Source of the DNA: Bacteroidota bacterium
GTDB lineage: Bacteria > Bacteroidota > Bacteroidia > Bacteroidales > Paludibacteraceae
Assembly (NCBI GenBank): GCA_023459355.1
Contig: JAEWUM010000047.1
Span: 1-36,764, forward strand
Direction of reading: 5' to 3'
DNA length: 36,764 nt
The position numbers and the translations under genes are program-made. Below the pieces are notes generated by a model. It had not been told where the DNA came from and did no database searches. It was given only the letters and a program-made list of their open reading frames with translations. The first letter of the stretch is position 1. Every line of letters begins with the position of its first letter. This document shows, piece by piece, positions 23,214 to 31,585 of this stretch.

Positions 23214-24971
23214 ATGAAAATCACAATTGACAACCAACAATACCTTGTTCCTGATGGTGTTACCATCCTGGAAGCCTGCCGGTTCGCGGGGATTAGTATT
23301 CCGTCGCTGTGTTATCTGAAGGACGTGTCGAACAATGCTTCCTGCGGCGTGTGTGTCGTGGAGGTGAAAGGTGCGAAATCACTCTTGCGTTCGTGCATCA
23401 CGAAAGCGACAGATGGCATGGAAATCACGACCAATAACCAGCGCATCATGCAGGCGCGGAAGATGAACGTGGAATTGTTGCTGGCGAACCACCCGCTCGA
23501 TTGTCAGACTTGCGAACGCAACCTGCACTGCGAATTGCAGCAGGTTTGTTATGATTTCGGAATCACGGAAAGGAGGTTTCCGCGGACGAGGAAGCAGGCA
23601 ATCCCGAAGGACTTCAGCTCATTGTCGCTGGTACGTGACCCGGAGAAATGTATCTTATGCGGTCGCTGCGTGGCAGCCTGTAGTGAAATTCAGACCGTGA
23701 AAGCCATTGATTTCGCGGGCAGGGGACAGAAAACCCGAATTTCCACCTTCATGGATTTGGGTCTTGGAATGGTAGCCTGTACCAATTGTGGTCAGTGTGC
23801 CCTGGTTTGCCCAACCGGCGCCATCACCGAAAAAGATGCGGTTAACGACGTGTGGAAAGTCATACACGACCCGAAGAAAGTGGTGTTGGTACAGACAGCT
23901 CCTGCCATCCGTGTGGGTATCGGGGAAGCGATGGGTATGCCTTATGGTAGTCTGGTTACAGGGAAGATGGTCGCCGGTCTCCGTCGACTGGGTTTCTCGA
24001 AAGTTTTTGATACCGATTTTGCTGCCGACCTCACCATCATGGAAGAAGGGAATGAGCTGATTCACCGCATACAGAACAATGGAACCCTGCCAATGATTAC
24101 TTCCTGCTCACCAGGATGGATTAAATTTATCGAGCATTTCTTCCCCAAGTCGCTGGCGCATTTATCGACCTGCAAATCGCCGCAACAAATGTTCGGAGCC
24201 ATTGCCAAAACTTATTACGCAGAAAGGGAAGGCATTGACCCGAGGGATATTGTGGTGGTTTCTGTCATGCCCTGTACCGCTAAAAAATACGAAGCGCAAC
24301 GGCCTGAGATGGATGGCGCTTTTGAATACTGGAAGAAAAAAATGCACTTGTCGGCTAACGATCGTTTTTTTGATGTGGATTATGTGCTGACAACCCGTGA
24401 ACTTTCGCGTATGTTAAAAGAAGCTGGCATCGATTTCAAAGCTTTGCCCGAAGAAGATTTCGATAATCCGCTGGGCAGTTCAACCGGTGCCGCGGTGATT
24501 TTCGGTGCCACCGGCGGGGTGATGGAAGCTGCCGTGCGTACTGCCTACGAAGTGCTTACCGGTCAGCCGCTTTCCGACATAAACCTGACGGCCGTACGGG
24601 GCATGCAGGGCATCCGCGAAGCAACAATCAACATCAATGGCAATGATGTTAAGGTGGCGGTTGCTCATACCCTGAAGAATGCCCGTATCTTACTGGAGCA
24701 AATTGAAAACGGGACTTCTCCTTATACCTTTATTGAGGTGATGACTTGTCCGGGCGGTTGCTTAGGCGGTGGCGGTCAACCAATTCCCACGACCGCTGAA
24801 ATCAGGAAAAAACGGGCTGAAGCAATTTATGCGGAAGATGCCCACAAGATCATCCGGAAGTCGCATCAAAATCCGGAAGTGTTGTACTTATACGATTATT
24901 TTTTGAAAAAACCCTTGGGTGAGTTGTCGCATCATTTGTTACATACTAAGTATATAGAGAGATTTGTTTAG
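23214..24971 (+). CDS. hydA: [FeFe]-hydrogenase catalytic subunit (HydA/HndD type)
   Basis: The 585-residue protein carries the full set of clusters: plant-type 2Fe-2S (Cys33, 44, 47, 61), the His-Cys3 4Fe-4S site (His93, Cys97, 100, 106), and two ferredoxin-type 4Fe-4S sites (Cys146/149/152/156 and Cys189/192/195/199). The H-cluster motifs are TSCSPGW (Cys298), MPCTAKKYE (Cys354) and EVMTCPGGCLGGGGQP (Cys512, Cys516). Domain order matches the M3/group A3 enzymes that work with NuoE/NuoF-like partners. The second position of the first H-cluster motif is Ser, where many well-studied enzymes have the proton-relay Cys. It catalyses H2 formation or uptake in the cytoplasm. A 118-bp repeat-bearing gap separates it from the fusion gene; maturases HydE, HydF and HydG are not in the window. 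Confidence 0.96.
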   Translation: MKITIDNQQYLVPDGVTILEACRFAGISIPSLCYLKDVSNNASCGVCVVEVKGAKSLLRSCITKATDGMEITTNNQRIMQARKMNVELLLANHPLDCQTCERNLHCELQQVCYDFGITERRFPRTRKQAIPKDFSSLSLVRDPEKCILCGRCVAACSEIQTVKAIDFAGRGQKTRISTFMDLGLGMVACTNCGQCALVCPTGAITEKDAVNDVWKVIHDPKKVVLVQTAPAIRVGIGEAMGMPYGSLVTGKMVAGLRRLGFSKVFDTDFAADLTIMEEGNELIHRIQNNGTLPMITSCSPGWIKFIEHFFPKSLAHLSTCKSPQQMFGAIAKTYYAEREGIDPRDIVVVSVMPCTAKKYEAQRPEMDGAFEYWKKKMHLSANDRFFDVDYVLTTRELSRMLKEAGIDFKALPEEDFDNPLGSSTGAAVIFGATGGVMEAAVRTAYEVLTGQPLSDINLTAVRGMQGIREATININGNDVKVAVAHTLKNARILLEQIENGTSPYTFIEVMTCPGGCLGGGGQPIPTTAEIRKKRAEAIYAEDAHKIIRKSHQNPEVLYLYDYFLKKPLGELSHHLLHTKYIERFV

Positions 24972-25013
24972 CTGCACGTAAGCTCAGTTTTATCATAAAC
25001 ACGTTCAGGATAA

Positions 25014-25052
25014 GTCAAACCCCTTTGGATAGCATCCGCGGGGGTTTTTGAC
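25014..25052 (+). terminator. Terminator of the hydrogenase operon
   Basis: GTCAAACCCC at 25014-25023 pairs with GGGGTTTTTGAC at 25041-25052 (two extra T's), with an inner GGAT/ATCC stem. It lies 43 bp after the hydA stop. Confidence 0.75.
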
Positions 25053-25358
25053 TGAAGAGTAAACGAACAGGGATCAGGTTTGATGAAAATTACAATGACA
25101 AAAATATAGTATTTTTCTCAGTAATCTTCTCACTTGTTTCTCCAAAAGTTCTAACAAAGTTCTAACAAGTCATCTAAAATTTATTAAAACATAGTTTGAA
25201 AATGTCGTAATGTTAAAAAAATGATATATTTTCACGATTGTTTATAAGTACACGATTATTAAGGAATTAATATCAACTTTGTTTGATAAATAGCAGGTAA
25301 GATAATTCATGTTCTCTTTTTTATGAATATGATTGTCTGTAACCGATCTTAAGTTTAT
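25053..25358. other. Intergenic region upstream of the response regulator gene
   Basis: This 306-bp A/T-rich stretch has no credible gene. It carries an 11-bp direct repeat (listed separately) and a weak -7-like CAACTTTG near 25280, but no confident promoter pair. Confidence 0.5.
25145..25166. promoter_or_regulatory. 11-bp direct repeat, possible OmpR-family binding site
   Basis: AAAGTTCTAAC occurs twice in tandem (25145-25155, 25156-25166), followed by AAGT. Direct repeats at 11-bp spacing are the usual site form for OmpR/PhoB regulators. The repeat lies about 195 bp upstream of the response regulator gene, so autoregulation is possible but unproven. Confidence 0.4.
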
Positions 25359-26054
25359 ATGAAAAAAATTTTAATTGTAGAAGATGATGTTAATCTCGGC
25401 AAGGCACTTGCGAGTATTTTCGAAATTAAGAAGATGGATGTACATTATTGCGATGGATGTGATGATGTCTTGTACACGTTCTACCAATTTAATCCGGATA
25501 TCGTATTGATGGATGTCATGCTCCCCGGTAATCAAAACGGACTTAAAATTGCCGAGAAAATCAGGAAAAGCAAGAATCAGGTCCCGATCATTTTTATTAC
25601 TTCTCTTGAAAGCGGGCAGGCGATGAAAAAAGCTTTCAGTTTTCAGAATACAGATTACATAAACAAGCCTTTCCGAATGCAGGAAGTGCTTGTGCGCATG
25701 GATAACCTCATGTCCAAACAGTACCGTTTCAACCTGACGGATAATGTTTATCAAATAGGGGATACCATGTTTTATCCTGAGGAGCAGCTCCTGAGAAAAG
25801 GAATGAAGAAAATGCACCTCAATAAGTACCAAACGATGGTATTACTCGAACTTTGCAATAATCAGGATGTTTTTCTCAGCCGGAATGAAATTATTCAGGC
25901 AGTGTGGGGTGTGGATAATTGTAAAATTAAGGAAAACTCGCTCAACAATGTGCTGAGTTCCCTGAGAAAATATTTTGCCGATGATCCTAAGGTGGAAATC
26001 AGCAGCATCATCAAGCTGGGTGTGAAACTTTATGTGGAAGAGCCTCTTGATTAG
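25359..26054 (+). CDS. OmpR/PhoB-family response regulator, orphan
   Basis: The 231-residue protein has a receiver domain (Asp9/Asp10 acidic pair, phospho-acceptor Asp52 in VLMDVMLPG, Thr81, Lys103 in YINKPF) and a C-terminal winged-helix DNA-binding domain (LNKYQTMVLLELCNNQDVFLSRNEIIQAVWG, then NSLNNVLSSLRKYF). This is the OmpR/PhoB layout. No histidine kinase gene is adjacent, so the partner must be elsewhere. The gene converges on the AGCS symporter gene with the two stops overlapping by four bases. A tandem 11-bp repeat lies in its upstream region. Target genes cannot be inferred. Confidence 0.93.
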   Translation: MKKILIVEDDVNLGKALASIFEIKKMDVHYCDGCDDVLYTFYQFNPDIVLMDVMLPGNQNGLKIAEKIRKSKNQVPIIFITSLESGQAMKKAFSFQNTDYINKPFRMQEVLVRMDNLMSKQYRFNLTDNVYQIGDTMFYPEEQLLRKGMKKMHLNKYQTMVLLELCNNQDVFLSRNEIIQAVWGVDNCKIKENSLNNVLSSLRKYFADDPKVEISSIIKLGVKLYVEEPLD

Positions 26055-27490
26055 GGTTCTTTGATGTATTGATTCAGCATTTTCTTAACTTCGGGTGCCA
26101 GGATGTATAACCCGATGATGTTGGGAACTGCCATGGCCAGTATCAGCATATCGGAGAAATCAACTACGGCATTCAGACTTAACACCGACCCGAGGGCTGT
26201 AATTACCAGGAAGATTACCTGGTAAACACGTGTAACCAGGATGCGTTTGCCAAATTTCTTTTCTATGATATCTCCCAGTAGAAAATCGATGCTTTTTACC
26301 CCGTAATACGACCAGGAAATAATGGTGGTATAGGCGAAAAGTATGATGGTAATCAGTAAGAGATAGGGGAACCAGGATGAAACGCTTGCAAAGGCGGCAG
26401 ATGTCAGCGCACTGCCGGTTAAGTTGCCCGGATTAGCATACATGCCAGTGATAACAATCACCAAAGCGGTCATGGTGCAGATTACCACCGTGTCGATGAA
26501 GGGTTCAAGCAGTGCAACGAATCCTTCAGTAACAGGTTCTTTCGTTTTTACTGTGGAGTGCGCGATAGCTGCCGAACCGATACCGGCTTCGTTTGAAAAA
26601 GCTGCCCTCCGGAAGCCGATGAGCATCACGCCAATCACACCGCCTTTGATGCCGTCGGGGGTAAAGGCCCCATCCCAGATTAAAAGGAATGCTTCTCCAA
26701 GGTGTTGGTAGTTGATGGCGATAACGGTTAGTGCCGACAGGATGTAAATGCCGGCCATCAGCGGGAAAAGTTTGTCGTTGACTTTCGCGATGCCTCTGAT
26801 GCCACCTATGATTACCATGCCGACAAGGATGGCCAGTACAATGCCTATCCAAATCTGACTGCCATCGAGTGACGGGAAAGTTGTTATCACCTGCGCCACC
26901 ATTTGATTCGACTGAAACATATTGCCGATGCCAAAAGCGCCGATGCTGGCAAATAATGCAAAAATTACAGCCAGTATTTTTCCTGTTTTTACCAGACCTT
27001 TTTTAGCCAATCCATCGCGGAGATAATACATCGGTCCGCCTGAAATACTGCCGTCGGCATTGATTTTCCTGTATTTAACGCCTAAGGTGCATTCGGTGAA
27101 TTTGGTTGTCATACCCAGAAAGCCGGCAATAATCAGCCAGAAAGTAGCTCCGGGTCCGCCCATCGTAATGGCTACTGCTACGCCGGCGATGTTTCCCAGT
27201 CCGACTGTGGAGGCCGTAGCCGTGGCAAGCGCCTGGAAATGGGAGATTTCTCCACTGTGACTTTTCTTGTCGTATTTGCCGATTACCAGTTCGATGGCGT
27301 GTTTCATGCCCCTGAGGTTGATGAACTTCAGGTAAATAGTGAAGAATACAGCTCCGAATATAAGCCAAATGATGATGAAAGGAATTTTGACGGGCAAGGC
27401 AATGCCCAATGCAGCAAACGGATCCCAAAACAATATTCTATCTAGAAAACTTACCAAAGGTTGAAATAATCCGTCCACTGAATTTGTCAT
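26051..27490 (-). CDS. AGCS-family sodium:amino acid (alanine/glycine) symporter
   Basis: The 479-residue integral membrane protein has about ten to eleven hydrophobic helices and the AGCS signatures: FQALATATASTVGLGNIAGVAVAITMGGPGATFW near residue 85-120 and the FRRAAFSNEAGIGSAAIAHS block near 290. It imports alanine or glycine with Na+ across the inner membrane. It is transcribed alone on the minus strand; the nrdJ terminator lies just upstream. Its end overlaps the end of the response regulator gene by four bases. Substrate specificity within the family is not certain. Confidence 0.93.
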   Translation of the reverse strand: MTNSVDGLFQPLVSFLDRILFWDPFAALGIALPVKIPFIIIWLIFGAVFFTIYLKFINLRGMKHAIELVIGKYDKKSHSGEISHFQALATATASTVGLGNIAGVAVAITMGGPGATFWLIIAGFLGMTTKFTECTLGVKYRKINADGSISGGPMYYLRDGLAKKGLVKTGKILAVIFALFASIGAFGIGNMFQSNQMVAQVITTFPSLDGSQIWIGIVLAILVGMVIIGGIRGIAKVNDKLFPLMAGIYILSALTVIAINYQHLGEAFLLIWDGAFTPDGIKGGVIGVMLIGFRRAAFSNEAGIGSAAIAHSTVKTKEPVTEGFVALLEPFIDTVVICTMTALVIVITGMYANPGNLTGSALTSAAFASVSSWFPYLLLITIILFAYTTIISWSYYGVKSIDFLLGDIIEKKFGKRILVTRVYQVIFLVITALGSVLSLNAVVDFSDMLILAMAVPNIIGLYILAPEVKKMLNQYIKEP

Positions 27491-27510
27491 AAGCCTTAAA
27501 TTTAAAAGTT

Positions 27511-27547
27511 AAAAACCCGGACGTAGCAATAGGTACATCCGGGTTTG
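27511..27547 (-). terminator. Terminator downstream of nrdJ
   Basis: AAACCCGGA at 27513-27521 pairs with TCCGGGTTT at 27538-27546; on the minus strand the stem is followed by a T-rich run. It separates nrdJ from the symporter gene. Confidence 0.8.
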
Positions 27548-27561
27548 ATTTTAAAATAGTA

Positions 27562-30105
27562 TCATCCGCATTTAGAGTGTCCGCAGCTTTTGCAGGTCAG
27601 GCAGCCTTCCTGATATACGAGGGCTTTCTCTCCGCAATTGGGACAAGGTTGTTCGTTAATTTGCGTGCCATCCGGAATGTACTTTTTGAGGGCGCGTTCC
27701 ACGCCGACTTTCCAGGTGTTGATGGATTCGCTGTCGAGTTGCAGGCTGGAAACCAGTTTGACTACCTGATCGAGTGGCATGCCATAACGCAATACACCGG
27801 AGATGAGCTTCGCGTAGTTCCAGAATTCTTTGTCGAACTTGTGCGAAAGTCCCTCGACTGTTGTTTTGAATCCTCTCTTGTTGGTGAACTGGAAGTCGTA
27901 TCGTTTGTTGCCTTCATCATCGGTCGTTTTGATGATTTTTCCTTCGGTAACTGTCTTTGGTAATAATATACCTTCTTCATCATCGGCAATACCGGTAAAG
28001 ATTTCGTAAGGACGATTGTCTTTCAATCCTACAAAGGCAATCCATTTGTCGCGGTTGTTCTGGAAACGAACCACATCACATTTCAGTTCTTTCGGACGAA
28101 CCAACCGGTCTTCGTCGTAAGGGAAACAGACTTGTTTTTCGTCTTTATCCTTTTTTTCGTTATTGGAAATCAATACGCCCGAACGTGATCCGTCGCGATA
28201 CACGGTAACACCCTTGCATCCTGACTTCCATGCCTCTTCGTATAACTGTCCCACTAATTCTTCAGTGGCATCAGCAGGCAGATTGATGGTTACCGAGATG
28301 GAGTGATCAACCCACTTTTGAATTTTGCCCTGCATCTGTACCTTTTTCATCCAGTCCACATCGTTTGCAGTAGCCTTATAGTAAGGAGATTGAGCCACTA
28401 ATTCCTCCAATTCTTCATGTGTGTAGTGCTTGGTGGTTGAGTGACCGTTGGCTTCCATCCAGGTCACGAATTTATGGTGGAACACAGAGTATTCTTCCCA
28501 TGAATCGCCGTTCTCATCCACGAAATCAACTGTAACGTTCCTGTCGTTCGGATTTACCTTGCGGCGGCGGGTATAGTAAGGCATGAAAACCGGTTCGATA
28601 CCCGACGTAGTTTGTGTCATGATACTGGTGGTTCCGGTAGGTGCGATGGTTAAACAAGCGATGTTCCTGCGTCCGTATTTAACCATGTCCTTGTATAGTT
28701 CCGGATCAGCTTCTTTCAGCCGGTTGACGAATGGGTTGTTTTCTTCTCTTTTTGCTTCGTATACAGTGAAAGCACCACGTTCTTTGGCCATGTTCACGGA
28801 TGAACGGTAAGCTGCCAATGCCAGTGTTTTGTGAACCTGCTCCGAGAAATCGGTAGCTTCATCGGTTCCATAACGATAACCCAACGCAGCCAGCATGTCG
28901 CCTTCGCCAGTTGTGCCTACACCGGTACGACGACCCTGTGAAGTTTTGAGTTTAATCTTCTCCCATAACTGAAATTCTGTTCTTTTAATCACATCATCTT
29001 CCGGGTCGGATCCGATTTTCTCGATGATTTTTTCAATTTTTTCCATTTCCAGATCGATGATATCGTCCATGATGCGTTGTGCCAGTTGCACATGCTTGCG
29101 GAACAATTCAAAATCGAAATAAGCATCCGGTTTAAACGGGTTTACCACGTATGAATACAGGTTAATGGCCAGCAAACGGCAACTGTCGTAAGGACATAAA
29201 GGGATTTCTCCGCATGGGTTGGTCGAAACCGTTTTGTAACCGAGATCGGCATAACAATCCGGCACAGATTCGCGGATGATGGTATCCCAAAACAAGATAC
29301 CCGGTTCGGCCGATTTCCAGGCGTTGTGTACGATTTTTTTCCAGAGTGCATTGGCATTAACATCTTTTTTGAACCAAGGATCTTCGGAATATATCGGATA
29401 TTGTTGGGTATAAGGACGGTTTTCAAGCGCAGCCCGCATGAATTCATCATGAATTTTAACCGAAACATTGGCGCCTGTCACCTTACCTGATTCCATTTTA
29501 GCATCGATGAACGATTCAGAATCTGGGTGCTTGATAGAAACACTCAACATCAGTGCGCCACGCCTTCCGTCTTGTGCCACTTCACGGGTCGAGTTCGAAT
29601 ATCTTTCCATAAAAGGCACGATACCGGTGGATGTCAGTGCCGAGTTCTTAACCGGTGAGCCTTTCGGACGGATGTGAGAAAGGTCGTGTCCCACACCACC
29701 GCGGCGTTTCATCAGTTGTACCTGTTCTTCATCAATTTTAATGATGGCGCCGTAAGAGTCGGAATCACCATCGAATCCAATCACGAAACAATTAGACAAA
29801 GAGGCTACCTGAAAATCATTTCCGATACCGGTCATGGGACTTCCCTGCGGAACGATGTAACGGAAATTGCGGAACAGTTCAAATAATTCGTTTTCATCCA
29901 GCGGATTAGCATAGTTGCTTTCAATTCTGGCGATTTCTCTTGCCAGACGGCGGTGCATGTCATCAGGTGTCAGTTCATAGATATTACCAAACGAATCTTT
30001 TAAGGCGTATTTGGTCGTCCATACTTTGGTTGCCAAATCATCTCCCTGGAAAAATTTAAAAGAGGCTTCTTTAATTTCTTCAGGTGTGTAGGTTTTAGTT
30101 TCCAC
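27562..30105 (-). CDS. nrdJ: Adenosylcobalamin-dependent (class II) ribonucleotide reductase
   Basis: The 847-residue enzyme makes deoxyribonucleotides with a B12-derived radical and works with or without oxygen. The active-site NxCxE set is Asn296, Cys298 (thiyl radical) and Glu300 in STNPCGEIPL, with the reducible pair Cys106 (SLSNCFV) and Cys309 (YDSCRLLAINLYSYV). PTGTTSIMTQTTSGIEPVF and a C-terminal Cys-rich tail (CPNCGEKALVYQEGCLTCKSCGHSKC), typical of long NrdJ proteins, are also present. The tail probably recycles the active-site disulfide. The start at 30105 gives a normal N-terminus. No B12 riboswitch was recognised in the 284 bp upstream. Confidence 0.96.
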   Translation of the reverse strand: METKTYTPEEIKEASFKFFQGDDLATKVWTTKYALKDSFGNIYELTPDDMHRRLAREIARIESNYANPLDENELFELFRNFRYIVPQGSPMTGIGNDFQVASLSNCFVIGFDGDSDSYGAIIKIDEEQVQLMKRRGGVGHDLSHIRPKGSPVKNSALTSTGIVPFMERYSNSTREVAQDGRRGALMLSVSIKHPDSESFIDAKMESGKVTGANVSVKIHDEFMRAALENRPYTQQYPIYSEDPWFKKDVNANALWKKIVHNAWKSAEPGILFWDTIIRESVPDCYADLGYKTVSTNPCGEIPLCPYDSCRLLAINLYSYVVNPFKPDAYFDFELFRKHVQLAQRIMDDIIDLEMEKIEKIIEKIGSDPEDDVIKRTEFQLWEKIKLKTSQGRRTGVGTTGEGDMLAALGYRYGTDEATDFSEQVHKTLALAAYRSSVNMAKERGAFTVYEAKREENNPFVNRLKEADPELYKDMVKYGRRNIACLTIAPTGTTSIMTQTTSGIEPVFMPYYTRRRKVNPNDRNVTVDFVDENGDSWEEYSVFHHKFVTWMEANGHSTTKHYTHEELEELVAQSPYYKATANDVDWMKKVQMQGKIQKWVDHSISVTINLPADATEELVGQLYEEAWKSGCKGVTVYRDGSRSGVLISNNEKKDKDEKQVCFPYDEDRLVRPKELKCDVVRFQNNRDKWIAFVGLKDNRPYEIFTGIADDEEGILLPKTVTEGKIIKTTDDEGNKRYDFQFTNKRGFKTTVEGLSHKFDKEFWNYAKLISGVLRYGMPLDQVVKLVSSLQLDSESINTWKVGVERALKKYIPDGTQINEQPCPNCGEKALVYQEGCLTCKSCGHSKCG

Positions 30106-30389
30106 GATAAATAAATTTGTTTAAAAAGTTATAGTTTTAAAATTGTAAATCAGAGGGTTGTTCAACTAATGATTTGTTGTTGAAAACAGACTACAAGTTT
30201 AGACAATTAATTTCAGTTTTCAAACATAATGTCTGAAAATATTTGTTATTTAGAATGTGAAGTTTTCAAAAATAATTGCTAATGATAAGATAATGAGTAT
30301 GATATTATTTTTAAAATGGAGAAAAGTTTTCCAAAAAGAAAATTTAATTGATTGAAGGAGTAAATATTGTGCGGATAATTCTTGTTATA
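30106..30389. other. Intergenic region between recF and nrdJ, no gene seen
   Basis: A/T-rich, with a minus-strand TATGTTTG (30221-30228) that could be a -7 box for nrdJ but lacks a clear -33 partner. No B12-box-like GCCACTG, hairpin terminator or ORF was found. Confidence 0.5.
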
Positions 30390-31484
30390 CTAAGCATGTA
30401 TCTCACCGCCAGTTACCCGGAAGATTTTGGATTCGCTTTTCAGGCGGAGTAATATCTTATCCAGATTTTCACGGTTGGTGTCGGTAATGAATATTTGTCC
30501 GAACATATTGGACGCTACCAGTTTTACAATTTCTTCCACACGCCGGGCATCTAGTTTGTCGAAAATATCATCCAGTAACAATAAGGGAGCGCATTGATGT
30601 ATCTTTTTCAGAAAATCGAATTGAGCGAATTTGAGTGCAATCAGGTAAGTTTTATTTTGTCCCTGAGAACCTACTTTTTTTATAGGGTAGGTGTCCAGAG
30701 TCATTTCCAGTTCGTCTTTGTGGATGCCCTGAGTTGAATAGCCTAGAATACGGTCACGTTCGCGTGTTTCAGCCATCCTGACCCGCATATCTTCATGACG
30801 TTGGTACTGAGAACTGTATTCCAGACTGACCTGTTCCCGGTTTCCCGAAATTTTACTGTGAAATTCCCGAAAAACAGGGATAAAGGATTGAATAAATGAC
30901 GTTCTGGCTTCGTGGATGTATCTTCCGGTACTATCCATTTGTTCTTCCAGAATTTCAAAAACGGTTTCATCGATAGGATTTTCTGACTTCAGCAGGGCAT
31001 TGCGTTGTTTCAGCGTGTTGTTGTAGTGAAGCAGTTGTTGCAGGTATTGTTTATTGTACTGTGAAATCACTCCGTCCATGAACTTTCGTCTTTCCTCGCT
31101 ACCTTCTGAAATCAGCTGACTGTCATCGGGCGATACCATAACCAACGGAATGAGTCCGATGTGATCAGACAGTTTCTCGTATTCTTTTTTGTTGCGCTTG
31201 AACTGTTTTTTCTGTCTGCGCTTCAATCCGCAATATATATGCTCCGGTGTACCGTTTTTGATGTAATCGCCCTGAATCAGAAAGAATTCAGCCTCATGAT
31301 TGATGTTTTGTAAATCAATGGAGTTCGAATGGCTTTTGCAAAAAGAAAGGTAATAAACAGCATCCAGGACATTGGTTTTTCCCATGCCATTATCACCGAC
31401 AAAGCAATTGATTTTATCTGAAAAATCAAGTGTTGCTTCAGCGATATTTTTATAATTGATAATGGAAAGAGATTTTAGTCTCAT
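30390..31484 (-). CDS. recF: DNA replication and repair protein RecF
   Basis: The 364-residue ATPase loads RecA at single-strand gaps together with RecO and RecR. The Walker A motif GDNGMGKTN is at 30-38, the ABC-like signature lies in GSQGQNKTYLIALKFAQ near 270, and the Walker B/D-loop is LLLLDDIFDKLDARR near 305. The opening MRLKSLSIINYKNI is the standard RecF start. It is transcribed away from maeB, with a 101-bp shared upstream region. It is not next to dnaA/dnaN/gyrB, which is common in Bacteroidota. Confidence 0.96.
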   Translation of the reverse strand: MRLKSLSIINYKNIAEATLDFSDKINCFVGDNGMGKTNVLDAVYYLSFCKSHSNSIDLQNINHEAEFFLIQGDYIKNGTPEHIYCGLKRRQKKQFKRNKKEYEKLSDHIGLIPLVMVSPDDSQLISEGSEERRKFMDGVISQYNKQYLQQLLHYNNTLKQRNALLKSENPIDETVFEILEEQMDSTGRYIHEARTSFIQSFIPVFREFHSKISGNREQVSLEYSSQYQRHEDMRVRMAETRERDRILGYSTQGIHKDELEMTLDTYPIKKVGSQGQNKTYLIALKFAQFDFLKKIHQCAPLLLLDDIFDKLDARRVEEIVKLVASNMFGQIFITDTNRENLDKILLRLKSESKIFRVTGGEIHA

Positions 31485-31504
31485 GGCATATTTATTACTG
31501 CTTT

Positions 31505-31539
31505 TTTGTACAAAAATAGCGTAATTTTTTCTACCTTTG
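31505..31539 (+). promoter_or_regulatory. Possible maeB promoter, overlapping a recF -7 match
   Basis: TACCTTTG at 31532-31539 is an exact TAnnTTTG box; TTTG at 31505-31508 is 23 bp away, longer than ideal. A minus-strand TATTTTTG (31518-31511) suits recF and lies between them, so the divergent promoters would overlap. Confidence 0.45.
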
Positions 31540-31585
31540 CGACAATTTTTATTTTTTTATTAACAATAGGTTAAGATTTATCACA

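Noticed and set aside
30106..30389. Cobalamin riboswitch upstream of nrdJ
   Set aside because: B12-dependent reductases often have none of their own, and no B12-box-like sequence or compact multi-helix region was found here.
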